Below, piece after piece: positions 1-5,259 of a DNA stretch of 6,803 nt; positions within the stretch are counted from its first letter, which is position 1; the number at the start of each line of letters is the position of its first letter. The stretch comes from Xanthobacteraceae bacterium (lineage in GTDB: Bacteria > Pseudomonadota > Alphaproteobacteria > Rhizobiales > Xanthobacteraceae), in the NCBI GenBank assembly GCA_025929595.1, contig JAICQA010000149.1:1-6803 (forward strand), in the 5' to 3' direction. Both the position numbers and the translations under genes were made by a program. Below the pieces are notes generated by a model that was given only the letters and a program-made list of their open reading frames with translations, was not told the origin of the DNA and made no database searches.

Positions 1-135
1 GATCAGGCTCGACTTGCCGGCGCCGTTTGCGCCGACGATGGCGACGAGCTCGCTGTCGCCGACATTGAGCGACACGCGGTCGAGCGCCTGGGCGTCGCCG
101 TAATAGAGGTCGAGACTTTCGATCTCCAGGATCAC
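1..135 (-). CDS. livF: LivF-type ABC transporter ATP-binding protein (N-terminal part only)
   Basis: Only the first 45 codons are in the window; the gene continues past the left edge. The protein starts MILEIESLDLYYGDAQALDR and contains a Walker A P-loop, GANGAGKSS, at residues 36-44, as expected for an ABC ATPase. It would be the second nucleotide-binding subunit of the HAAT importer, working with LivG on the cytoplasmic face of the LivH-LivM channel. I chose the GTG at 135-133 because it overlaps the livG stop in GTGA, the Shine-Dalgarno-like GAGGA (146-142) lies six bases upstream, and the protein then begins at the usual point for LivF. Seen: the P-loop and the overlap. Inferred: LivF rather than a second LivG, from its place after livG and from the LDLYYGDAQAL start that matches LivF (livG reads LSKSFSGLKAV). 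Q-loop, signature and Walker B lie outside the window. Confidence 0.9.
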   Translation of the reverse strand, partial: MILEIESLDLYYGDAQALDRVSLNVGDSELVAIVGANGAGKSSLI

Positions 136-857
136 AGCGCTTCCTCGCCGAGATAACATTCCAGCACGGCCGGATCGCGCGTCACTTCGTCCGGCGTGCC
201 GGCGGCAATCACCTGACCGTAGTTCAGCACAACGACCTTTTTCGAGAGGCTCATGACCGCGCGCATGACGTGCTCGATCATGAGAATCGTGAGGCCGCTA
301 GAGGCGTTCAGCTCGCGGAAGACGGAGACCATGGTGTCCATCTCGGTCGGGCGCAGCCCGGCCATCACTTCGTCGAGCAGAAGGATCTGCGGTTCGGTGG
401 CGAGCGCGCGGGCAACTTCGAGGCGCTTGCGCTCGGGCAAGGTCAACTCGGATGCCTGCTGATTGCGCTTGTGCCAGAGGCCGAGGCGCTCAAGCACGGA
501 CTTCGCTTTCCCGCGCGCTTCGGTCACCGACGGACTTGCTTTGAGCGCGCCGACGATGACGTTTTCGAGCACGGAGAGCCCGGCGAACGGCTTCACGATC
601 TGGAAGGTGCGGCCGACACCGGCAAGGCAAATCTGATCAGGCCGCCAGCCGCCGATGGACCGTCCGCCGAGCGTGACCGTGCCTTGGTCGGGCTTATAAA
701 CACCGGCGATCAGGTTGAAGCAGGTGGTCTTGCCGGCGCCGTTCGGGCCGATGAGGCCCACGATCTCGCCCTTCGGCACTGTGAAGCTGACGTCCTGCAC
801 GGCCTTCAGGCCGCTGAAGCTCTTCGAGAGATTGTCGATTTGCAGGAACGCGGTCAT
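132..857 (-). CDS. livG: LivG-type ABC transporter ATP-binding protein with a non-canonical signature motif
   Basis: This 241-residue ATPase would power the HAAT importer as partner of LivF. Visible motifs: Walker A GPNGAGKTT (37-45), Q-loop GRTFQ with Gln86, Walker B ILLLDE (158-163) and H-loop His196 in MIEHVM. The length fits the LivG family. The signature (C-loop) at 138-147 reads LTLPERKRLE and lacks the Gly-Gly-Gln core of LSGGQ; the residue after Walker B Asp-Glu is Val, not the common Pro. I recall a LivG subfamily with similar LTLxxRKRLE and DEVMAGL wording, so this looks like a clade trait, not damage. I chose ATG 857-855, not a further upstream in-frame ATG, because GAGGA (867-863) sits five bases before it, it lies one base after the livM stop, and the ATPase fold starts there. 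The stop overlaps the livF GTG. The ATPase assignment is secure; the transported substrate is not known. Confidence 0.95.
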   Translation of the reverse strand: MTAFLQIDNLSKSFSGLKAVQDVSFTVPKGEIVGLIGPNGAGKTTCFNLIAGVYKPDQGTVTLGGRSIGGWRPDQICLAGVGRTFQIVKPFAGLSVLENVIVGALKASPSVTEARGKAKSVLERLGLWHKRNQQASELTLPERKRLEVARALATEPQILLLDEVMAGLRPTEMDTMVSVFRELNASSGLTILMIEHVMRAVMSLSKKVVVLNYGQVIAAGTPDEVTRDPAVLECYLGEEAL

Positions 858-858
858 T

Positions 859-1869
859 TCAGTCCTCGCGCTCCGTCTTGTGAAGGCCGAGCAACCTGGC
901 AAGCGGTGGCCAGACGCCGTCGGGCAGGAACATGACCACCCAGAGCAGGCAGAAGCCGTAAAAGACCTGCTTCACACCCGGCACTTCGACACCGATCTGG
1001 AGCATCAATTCGCGCAGGCCTTCGGCGAGCGCAGTGAGCAGGAATGCGCCGACAAGCGGGCCCACGAGGGTGCCGACGCCGCCGATGATCGGGCCAAGAA
1101 TGAGTTCGATCGAGCGCGAGATGTGGAAGATCTGCTCGGGGAATAGGTTGTTGTAATAGAACGCGAACACCACGCCCGCGAGCGACGTCATCGCCGCCGA
1201 CAGGACGACCGCGTACATCTTGTATTTGAAGATGTTGATGCCGAGCGCCTGCGCTGCTTCCGGACTCTCGCGGATGGCGAGCCAGTAGTAGCCGACGCGG
1301 CTCTTCAGCAGCAGGTGGCAGAGCAGGAAGGCGGCGACCGTCATGGCGAGCATGAGGTAGTAAAACATCGCCGGACTGCCGCGCAGATTCCAAAAGTCGT
1401 TCTCGGTATAGTTCTCGACCGGCAGAAAGAGGCCGGACGATCCCGAAACCCAGGCGAAGTGATCGAAGCCGATGCGCGCGAATTCCGCGAACGCAATGGT
1501 GAGGATAGCGAAATAGACGCCACTGACTCCGAAGCGAAACGCGAGAAAGCCGATGACGGCGCCCGCGAATCCGGAGATGATGATCGATGCGCCGAGACCG
1601 ATCCACGGGCTGATGCCGAAATGCACGTAGAGCGCGGCGGCGGCGTAGGCGCCCAAGCCGACATAGAGCGAATGGCCGAGCGAGAGCTGCCCGGCAAAAC
1701 CCATCATGATGTTCCAGGCTTGGCCGACATAAGCGAAGTAAAGAATAAGAAAGAGCACGCTCAGCACGTAGCCGCCGACCAGATACGGCGCGGCGAGCAG
1801 AATCGCGAGCAGCACAAGCAACAGCGCGATGCCGCGCCGCGGAACGCCGTCGAGCAGGTGCCGGATCAT
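859..1869 (-). CDS. livM: LivM-type branched-chain amino acid/HAAT ABC transporter permease
   Basis: This 336-residue multi-pass inner-membrane protein would form one half of the importer's transmembrane channel with LivH. The LivM family block GFAGQLSLGHSLYVGLGAY is at residues 57-75, the cytoplasmic coupling-helix region AIRESPEAAQALGIN at 198-212, and the Gly-rich conserved block GPIIGGVGTLVGPLVGA at 259-275. Long hydrophobic segments alternate with short loops throughout, and the C-terminus ends in a charged tail (KTERED). The ATG at 1869-1867 overlaps the livH stop as ATGA, with AGGA (1880-1877) seven bases upstream; a longer reading frame into livH exists but would run antisense-free through livH coding sequence and is not needed. 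Translation is probably coupled to livH. The family call is firm. The substrate cannot be read from the permease. Confidence 0.95.
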   Translation of the reverse strand: MIRHLLDGVPRRGIALLLVLLAILLAAPYLVGGYVLSVLFLILYFAYVGQAWNIMMGFAGQLSLGHSLYVGLGAYAAAALYVHFGISPWIGLGASIIISGFAGAVIGFLAFRFGVSGVYFAILTIAFAEFARIGFDHFAWVSGSSGLFLPVENYTENDFWNLRGSPAMFYYLMLAMTVAAFLLCHLLLKSRVGYYWLAIRESPEAAQALGINIFKYKMYAVVLSAAMTSLAGVVFAFYYNNLFPEQIFHISRSIELILGPIIGGVGTLVGPLVGAFLLTALAEGLRELMLQIGVEVPGVKQVFYGFCLLWVVMFLPDGVWPPLARLLGLHKTERED

Positions 1870-2744
1870 GACAGCTTCCTGCCGAGAATGCCCTGCGGCC
1901 GGAACAGCAGCACCAGAACCAGAATGCCAAAGGCGAACATGCTTTTCGCCGATGGCGTGAACAGCAGGCCGCCGAGCGCCTCGGTGACGCCGATGAGGAC
2001 GCCGCCCAGGAGCGCGCCCGGCATGGAGCCGAGGCCGCCGGTAATCACGATCACGAAGGCGAGCAGCGTGTAAGCGGGCCCGATGGTCGGCGTGACGTCG
2101 GTGATCGCGACCAGCATAGCGCCGGCAGCACCCACGCAGGCCGTACCGAGGCCGAAGGTGAGCGCATAGAGATGCTTCACATTCAGGCCGACCACGAGCG
2201 CGCCGTGATAGTTGTCGGCGCACGCACGGATCGCCTTGCCGAGCAGCGTGAAACGGAAGAAGGCGAACAACGCTGCAGCGACCGCAACGGCGGCGAGAGC
2301 GGCATAGACCTTGGAGGCATCGATGATCAGCGGGCCGATGGCGTAGCTGTCGAACGAGTAGGAAGTGCGCACGCCCTGCGAGTCGGGTCCGAAGACGATC
2401 AGCTGCAAATTCACCAGGATCAGCGCGACCGCCACCAGCAACATGAACTGGCTGTGCTCCGGCCGGTTGATGAAGGGATTGATGAGACCTGTCTGGAGCA
2501 GATAGCCGAACACGAACAGGACGGCCGCGATCGGCACCATCATCACAAGCGGGTCGATGCCGAGCGTCGCGAAGGCGAGGATCGCGACATACATGCCGAC
2601 GGTCATCATCTCGCCATGCGCGAAGTTGACCACGCGCACGACGCCGAAGATCACCGACAGGCCGAGTGCCATCAGGCCGTAGACGAGGCCGGTGAGCAGG
2701 CCGCTCGCGGCCACGTTCAGATAGATTTCGATCGGCAAGCCCAA
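1866..2744 (-). CDS. livH: LivH-type branched-chain amino acid/HAAT ABC transporter permease
   Basis: This is the other channel-forming subunit, about 292 residues and very hydrophobic. The LivH hallmark FGVVRVVNFAHGE is at about residues 33-45, the coupling region IRACADNYHGALVVGLN is in the middle, and the conserved block GGLGSMPGALLGG lies near the C-terminus, which ends FRPQGILGRKLS. No ATG or GTG lies near the expected N-terminus. Two in-frame TTG codons do: 2744-2742 (giving MGLPIEIYLN) and 2738-2736 (giving MPIEIYLN). I prefer 2744 because a GGAAG lies six bases upstream, but 2738 would cost only two residues. The frame stays open far upstream, through the palindrome at 2781-2841 and into the binding-protein gene, but that part does not look like LivH. 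The start is uncertain; the family call is firm. The stop overlaps the livM start. Confidence 0.92.
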   Translation of the reverse strand: MGLPIEIYLNVAASGLLTGLVYGLMALGLSVIFGVVRVVNFAHGEMMTVGMYVAILAFATLGIDPLVMMVPIAAVLFVFGYLLQTGLINPFINRPEHSQFMLLVAVALILVNLQLIVFGPDSQGVRTSYSFDSYAIGPLIIDASKVYAALAAVAVAAALFAFFRFTLLGKAIRACADNYHGALVVGLNVKHLYALTFGLGTACVGAAGAMLVAITDVTPTIGPAYTLLAFVIVITGGLGSMPGALLGGVLIGVTEALGGLLFTPSAKSMFAFGILVLVLLFRPQGILGRKLS

Positions 2745-2780
2745 CCCCGTCTTCCGCGTTCCTCTTGCCCAGTATCTTTC

Positions 2781-2841
2781 CCGCTCGTCCCCGCGAAAGC
2801 GCGGACCCAGACTGGATTCCCGCTTGCGCGGGGACGAGCGG
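2781..2841. repeat. 61-bp palindromic element, probably a dispersed intergenic repeat
   Basis: Fifteen bases at 2781-2795 (CCGCTCGTCCCCGCG) are the exact reverse complement of 2827-2841. The inside continues pairing with a few mismatches (2797-2801 with 2821-2825, then 2803-2805 with 2817-2819) down to the core CCAGACTGG at 2807-2815. I recall intergenic palindromes with a CCAGACTGG core and CCCGCG/CGCGGG arms from Rhizobiales genomes, where they occur in many copies. Only one copy is in this window, so its dispersed nature is inference. It lies between the binding-protein gene and livH, transcribed within the operon, where it could act as a transcript-stabilising or processing hairpin. Confidence 0.75.
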
Positions 2842-2874
2842 ATCGGGGCCGGACCGGAACTACTTTCAGCAAGA

Positions 2875-2898
2875 CTCCGGCCGCGTAAGCGGCCGGAG
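2875..2898 (-). terminator. Strong GC-rich hairpin after the binding-protein gene; partial terminator or RNA-stabilising stem
   Basis: The arms CTCCGGCCGC (2875-2884) and GCGGCCGGAG (2889-2898) are perfect 10-bp complements with a 4-base loop. The stem starts 16 bases after the binding-protein stop codon. On the transcribed strand it is followed by TCTTGCTG, which is U-rich but not a true U-tract. It therefore looks like a leaky terminator, or a 3' stem protecting the binding-protein mRNA from decay. Either would give more binding protein than permease. Confidence 0.6.
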
Positions 2899-2914
2899 CT
2901 TCGTCTGAGCGCGA

Positions 2915-4159
2915 TCAGCGCTTGTCGTAGGGCTTCATCGGCAGCTCGGGCTTGGCGTTCGAGGCCGACGCCGGCGCGATGGCCACGAGCTTGCCGCCGC
3001 GATTCTGAATGGCCGAGTTCTTCAGCTTGTCGTTCTGGCCCTTGGCGTTGAACTGGATGCCGGGGCCGGTGCTGACATTGTCCGTGATGTTCGTCGCGCG
3101 GATGGCGTCGGCGAGCTTCTGCGGATCGGCGGTGCCGGCGCGCTTGAAGGCGTCGGCGGCGACGAGCAGCGCCTCGAACGTATAGACGTGGTTGGTGTTC
3201 AGATTGATGCCGGGATGCGCCTTGGCGAGCGCCTTTTCGAGCAGCTTCGACACCTTCTTGTTCGGGTCGTACCAAGGCACGAAGCTCATCGGGCCGTCGG
3301 AGAGCTTGCCGAGCGTCTTGAGATACTGGTCCTCGTACCAGCCGGGGCCCATGCTGAGCACGGCCGTCGGCGACCAGCGCTGCTTGACCAGTTCGCGGGT
3401 GAGCAGGATGGCGTCGTTGAGGCGGCTGACCATGATGAGCGAGTCGGCGCCCGTCGCCTTCGCTTTCGCGACTTCGACCGAAAGGTCGCGTGCCGCCGGG
3501 TCGTAGGAGATCGTCTCGACGACTTTGTAGGGCATGGTGAACTTCGACATCACGCCGGTGAAGCCCTTCTGCATCGCTGTGCCGAAGGTGTCGTTGACGT
3601 GCATGAAGACCGCGGTCTTCGGCGCCGTGCCGGCGATCTTGAAGATTTCAAGCTGATTGGCGAAGGCGTCGGTGAGAATCATCGGCGCTGTCGGGAAGTT
3701 GCGGAATACGAACTTGTAGCCCTGCTCGGTGATCGGCGGCGCGGCGGCGATGTTGATGACGTAGGGAATGCCGCGCTGCTCGGCGACCTGCGCGATCGCC
3801 GTCGACTGGCCGGAGTCGAAAGCGCCGACGAGCAACTGCGCGCCGTCCGCGATCAGCCGCTCGGCACGCGAGCGTGCGACGTCGACGTTCGTTTCGGTAT
3901 CGCCGTTCATGATCTCAAGGCTCGGCAGGCCGAGTTCCTTGAGAACGCCGGCCGTGATCTCGACGCCGCGATGGCAGTCCTGGCCGATGCCGGCCTGCAC
4001 GCCGGAGCGCGGCAGCAGCACGCCGACTTTCAGCGACTTGGCCTGGGCGCGGACGATGTTGAAGGGCGCACTGCCGGCGATGATACCCGCGGCGGCGACA
4101 CCGGTTGCAAAGGTGCGGCGGGAAATGCCCCGGCGCGAGGAATGGTTGCTGTTGCTCAT
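2915..4159 (-). CDS. Tat-exported periplasmic substrate-binding protein of a HAAT-family ABC transporter
   Basis: This 414-residue protein would capture the substrate in the periplasm and deliver it to LivH-LivM. Its N-terminus carries a twin-arginine signal: SRRTF at residues 13-17, a hydrophobic stretch at about 18-32, and a likely cleavage site near VRA-QA (36-40). The mature part begins LKVGVLLPRSG, typical of type I periplasmic binding proteins (Peripla_BP_5/6). Further family wording includes YVINIAAAPPITEQGYKFVFR (about 133-153) and VFMHVNDTFGTAM (about 184-196), where the first lobe crosses to the second. There is no lipobox, so it should be soluble. The ATG at 4159 has GGGAGG (4171-4166) six bases upstream. 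It leads the operon, facing the MarR gene. Substrate unknown: branched-chain amino acids, aromatic acids, amides and others are all used by this family. Context slightly favours an aromatic or organic acid. Confidence 0.93.
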   Translation of the reverse strand: MSNSNHSSRRGISRRTFATGVAAAGIIAGSAPFNIVRAQAKSLKVGVLLPRSGVQAGIGQDCHRGVEITAGVLKELGLPSLEIMNGDTETNVDVARSRAERLIADGAQLLVGAFDSGQSTAIAQVAEQRGIPYVINIAAAPPITEQGYKFVFRNFPTAPMILTDAFANQLEIFKIAGTAPKTAVFMHVNDTFGTAMQKGFTGVMSKFTMPYKVVETISYDPAARDLSVEVAKAKATGADSLIMVSRLNDAILLTRELVKQRWSPTAVLSMGPGWYEDQYLKTLGKLSDGPMSFVPWYDPNKKVSKLLEKALAKAHPGINLNTNHVYTFEALLVAADAFKRAGTADPQKLADAIRATNITDNVSTGPGIQFNAKGQNDKLKNSAIQNRGGKLVAIAPASASNAKPELPMKPYDKR

Positions 4160-4165
4160 CTCGAT

Positions 4166-4171
4166 CCTCCC
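4166..4171 (-). promoter_or_regulatory. Ribosome binding site of the binding-protein gene
   Basis: GGGAGG on the minus strand lies six bases before the ATG at 4159. It is close to the ideal anti-Shine-Dalgarno match and the strongest in the window. It fixes the start of the binding-protein gene and fits high expression of this subunit. Confidence 0.8.
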
Positions 4172-4173
4172 TG

Positions 4174-4190
4174 GCTCGCCCTCGGCGAGC
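4174..4190 (-). promoter_or_regulatory. Leader hairpin just upstream of the binding-protein ribosome binding site
   Basis: GCTCGCC (4174-4180) and GGCGAGC (4184-4190) are perfect 7-bp arms with a 3-base loop. In the mRNA the stem ends two bases before the GGGAGG. It could stabilise the 5' end of the transcript or modulate ribosome access. No known riboswitch or attenuator is recognised. Confidence 0.4.
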
Positions 4191-4270
4191 GTTCATTCTG
4201 AAGACGTTCTTACCCGATCGGCGGCGGCTCCGTCACCCTGCCGGCAGGCCGTTCCTCGTCTTTCGATCGT

Positions 4271-4309
4271 TATTGTTGCTAATGACAATTAATGTCGTCA
4301 ACAACAATA
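4271..4309. promoter_or_regulatory. Imperfect 39-bp palindrome, candidate MarR-type operator for both divergent genes
   Basis: The outer arms TATTGTTG (4271-4278) and CAACAATA (4302-4309) are exact 8-bp reverse complements. The inner arms GACA (4284-4287) and TGTC (4293-4296) share the same axis at 4290. In all 15 of 19 base pairs match. The region is an AT-rich island in a GC-rich window. It lies between the MarR gene and the transporter operon, where MarR proteins usually bind. That this MarR binds here is inferred from position and symmetry. Confidence 0.6.
4272..4301 (-). promoter_or_regulatory. Putative promoter of the transporter operon
   Basis: On the minus strand a TTGACG -35-like hexamer (4301-4296) is followed after 18 bases by AACAAT (4277-4272) as a weak -10. 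Both hexamers lie inside the 39-bp palindrome, so an occupied operator would block RNA polymerase. The leader to the ATG at 4159 would be about 105 bases. The -35 is good; the -10 is weak. Confidence 0.4.
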
Positions 4310-4310
4310 T
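4282..4310 (+). promoter_or_regulatory. Putative promoter of the marR-family gene
   Basis: On the plus strand ATGACA (4282-4287, five of six bases of TTGACA) is followed after 17 bases by CAATAT (4305-4310), a poor -10. Transcription would begin near 4317, about 25 bases before the GTG start. It overlaps the opposing promoter and the palindrome, which would give autoregulation. This is a consensus match by eye only. Confidence 0.35.
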
Positions 4311-4315
4311 TGACG
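4296..4315. promoter_or_regulatory. Second, overlapping 20-bp palindrome, alternative regulator site
   Basis: CGTCAA (4296-4301) and TTGACG (4310-4315) are exact 6-bp reverse complements, with one more matching pair inside (4303 with 4308). The size suits a single MarR dimer. It overlaps the right arm of the 39-bp palindrome, the transporter -35 and the marR -10. Which palindrome is the true operator, or whether both are used, cannot be decided by eye. Confidence 0.45.
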
Positions 4316-4340
4316 GCTAGGATGGCTTCTGCGGGCTGTT

Positions 4341-4859
4341 GTGCGCCGCGACGAGGGGCCTTTGCTCAACCGGACGCCGGAGTCGAAGATCGGGAAAGGC
4401 GCGCGCCGTGCCGCTCCGCGAGACAGGAAGCGGCCGCCGCTGTCACTCGGCGTGCTCGACGGTCATCTCGGCTATTTCCTGCGCCGCATCCAGGTCTGGG
4501 TCTTTCAGGATTTCCTGCGGACGCTGGAGCGGGTCGACATTCGGCCGGCGCAGTATTCGGTGCTGGCGGTGATCGAGGCGAATCCCGGCCTTTCGCAATC
4601 CGACCTTGCGGATTTTCTGGGCATCGAACGCGCGCGGCTCGCACGCATGCTCGACCGGCTCGAGAAGCGGGGACTTGCGAAGCGCAAGGCATCGCCGCGC
4701 GACCGGCGCTCGCATGCGCTCTTTCTCACGGGCGAAGGGCAAAAAACGCTCAAGCGCATCAAGGCGCTTGCCGCGCAGCATGAAGTGCACCTGACCGAAA
4801 AACTCGGTGCGGAGAAACGCCGCGCGATGATCGACATGCTGCGCGATTTTGGGCGCTGA
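4341..4859 (+). CDS. MarR-family winged-helix transcriptional regulator
   Basis: This 172-residue protein should be a dimeric DNA-binding regulator that releases DNA on binding a small ligand. The winged helix spans about residues 67-130: a helix starting at RPAQYSVLAVIEANPG, LSQSDLADFLGIERARLARMLDRLEKRGL as the helix-turn-helix with recognition helix, then a wing with the MarR signature D121-R-R-S and closing LFLT (127-130). Helices on either side would form the dimer interface. A basic, proline-containing N-terminal tail of about 35 residues precedes the domain. The GTG at 4341 is the first in-frame start. A TTG at 4362 preceded by GAGGGG (4353-4358) is a serious alternative that would give 165 residues. 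It is divergent from the transporter operon with a palindrome between, so it very likely controls that operon and itself. The ligand is unknown; MarR proteins beside HAAT importers often sense aromatic acids or their CoA esters. Confidence 0.92.
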   Translation: MRRDEGPLLNRTPESKIGKGARRAAPRDRKRPPLSLGVLDGHLGYFLRRIQVWVFQDFLRTLERVDIRPAQYSVLAVIEANPGLSQSDLADFLGIERARLARMLDRLEKRGLAKRKASPRDRRSHALFLTGEGQKTLKRIKALAAQHEVHLTEKLGAEKRRAMIDMLRDFGR

Positions 4860-4860
4860 A

Positions 4861-5259
4861 CTACCTAAGTTCGAGGCACGGCGACACGAAGAAGGCGGCG
4901 GCACCGGCCCAGAACACGCCAAAGGCGGCGAGCATCGACAGCCACTGCGTCACCCGGTTTTCGAATTGTCGTTCCTCGCGCGCGTCGGCGTTGCGGCCGT
5001 TCGCTTCAGCGTTCAGCAAATAACTGCCTGCGCCAATCGCGGCGAGCGCGACGATGGTGAGTACGACGACGGCAAAGGCCGGAATGTTGAGTCCGGCGAC
5101 GACGTCACCGGTGAATCCATGCGCGCAGGTGACTGTGACCGTGCCATAGACGAGCGTCAGGTGCGCCGCCCATACGATCGCGGCGAAACATATCGACAGG
5201 AGCGTGACGGTCAGCTTGCTTCCGCCGGTCTTGCCAGGATGTGCGGCGCGCTTCGGCAT
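4861..5259 (-). CDS. Small three-helix membrane protein in a cytochrome oxidase operon, function unknown
   Basis: This 132-residue protein has three predicted membrane segments, at about residues 17-38, 58-80 and 105-125. The basic N-terminus (KR..K) and the Arg-rich loop 83-103 point to the cytoplasm by the positive-inside rule, placing Cys45 and Cys128 on the periplasmic side, where they could form a disulfide or bind a metal. TM1 carries the W-x-x-H motif VWAAHLTLVYG (29-39), which I recall from small proteins encoded beside caa3-type oxidases, but I cannot name the family. The ATG at 5259 overlaps the last base of the oxidase stop (TGATG), so translation is probably coupled; there is only a weak GGTGG ahead. 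It is the last gene of the operon. It may be an accessory or assembly factor, or a small oxidase subunit. The coding call is firm; the role is inferred from context only. Confidence 0.82.
   Translation of the reverse strand: MPKRAAHPGKTGGSKLTVTLLSICFAAIVWAAHLTLVYGTVTVTCAHGFTGDVVAGLNIPAFAVVVLTIVALAAIGAGSYLLNAEANGRNADAREERQFENRVTQWLSMLAAFGVFWAGAAAFFVSPCLELR

Noticed and set aside
854..1930. Minus-strand open frame of 358 codons over livM
   Set aside because: It is a shifted frame of livM; its product is Arg/Ala-rich and has no membrane segments, while the livM frame is a full family match.
1315..2888. Plus-strand open frames at 1315-2073 and 2172-2888
   Set aside because: Both are antisense to livM and livH, charged and without any recognisable motif; they mirror hydrophobic codons on the true strand.
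2745..3275. N-terminal extension of livH through the spacer and into the binding-protein gene
   Set aside because: The frame is open, but the extension translates the palindrome (SPRKRESSLGPRFRGDE) and shifted binding-protein sequence, a common artefact with such repeats.
3974..3976. Cys62 of the binding protein as a lipoprotein site
   Set aside because: It lies well inside the mature domain (QDCHRG) with no lipobox before it, after a clear Tat signal.
3188..4201. Long plus-strand open frame of 337 codons opposite the binding-protein gene
   Set aside because: It is antisense to a clear family member and its product is an Arg/Glu/Asp/His-rich low-complexity sequence typical of the complement of GC-rich coding DNA.
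4160..4340. Riboswitch, small RNA or tRNA in the divergent intergenic region
   Set aside because: Apart from the palindromes and a short hairpin, no conserved riboswitch core or cloverleaf could be found by eye.
4292..4783. Plus-strand ATG-start frame of 163 codons over marR
   Set aside because: It begins inside the operator region and its product lacks any domain; the overlapping frame from 4341 encodes an unmistakable MarR fold.
4443..4922. Minus-strand frame of 159 codons opposite marR
   Set aside because: It is antisense to the winged-helix coding region and has no recognisable features.
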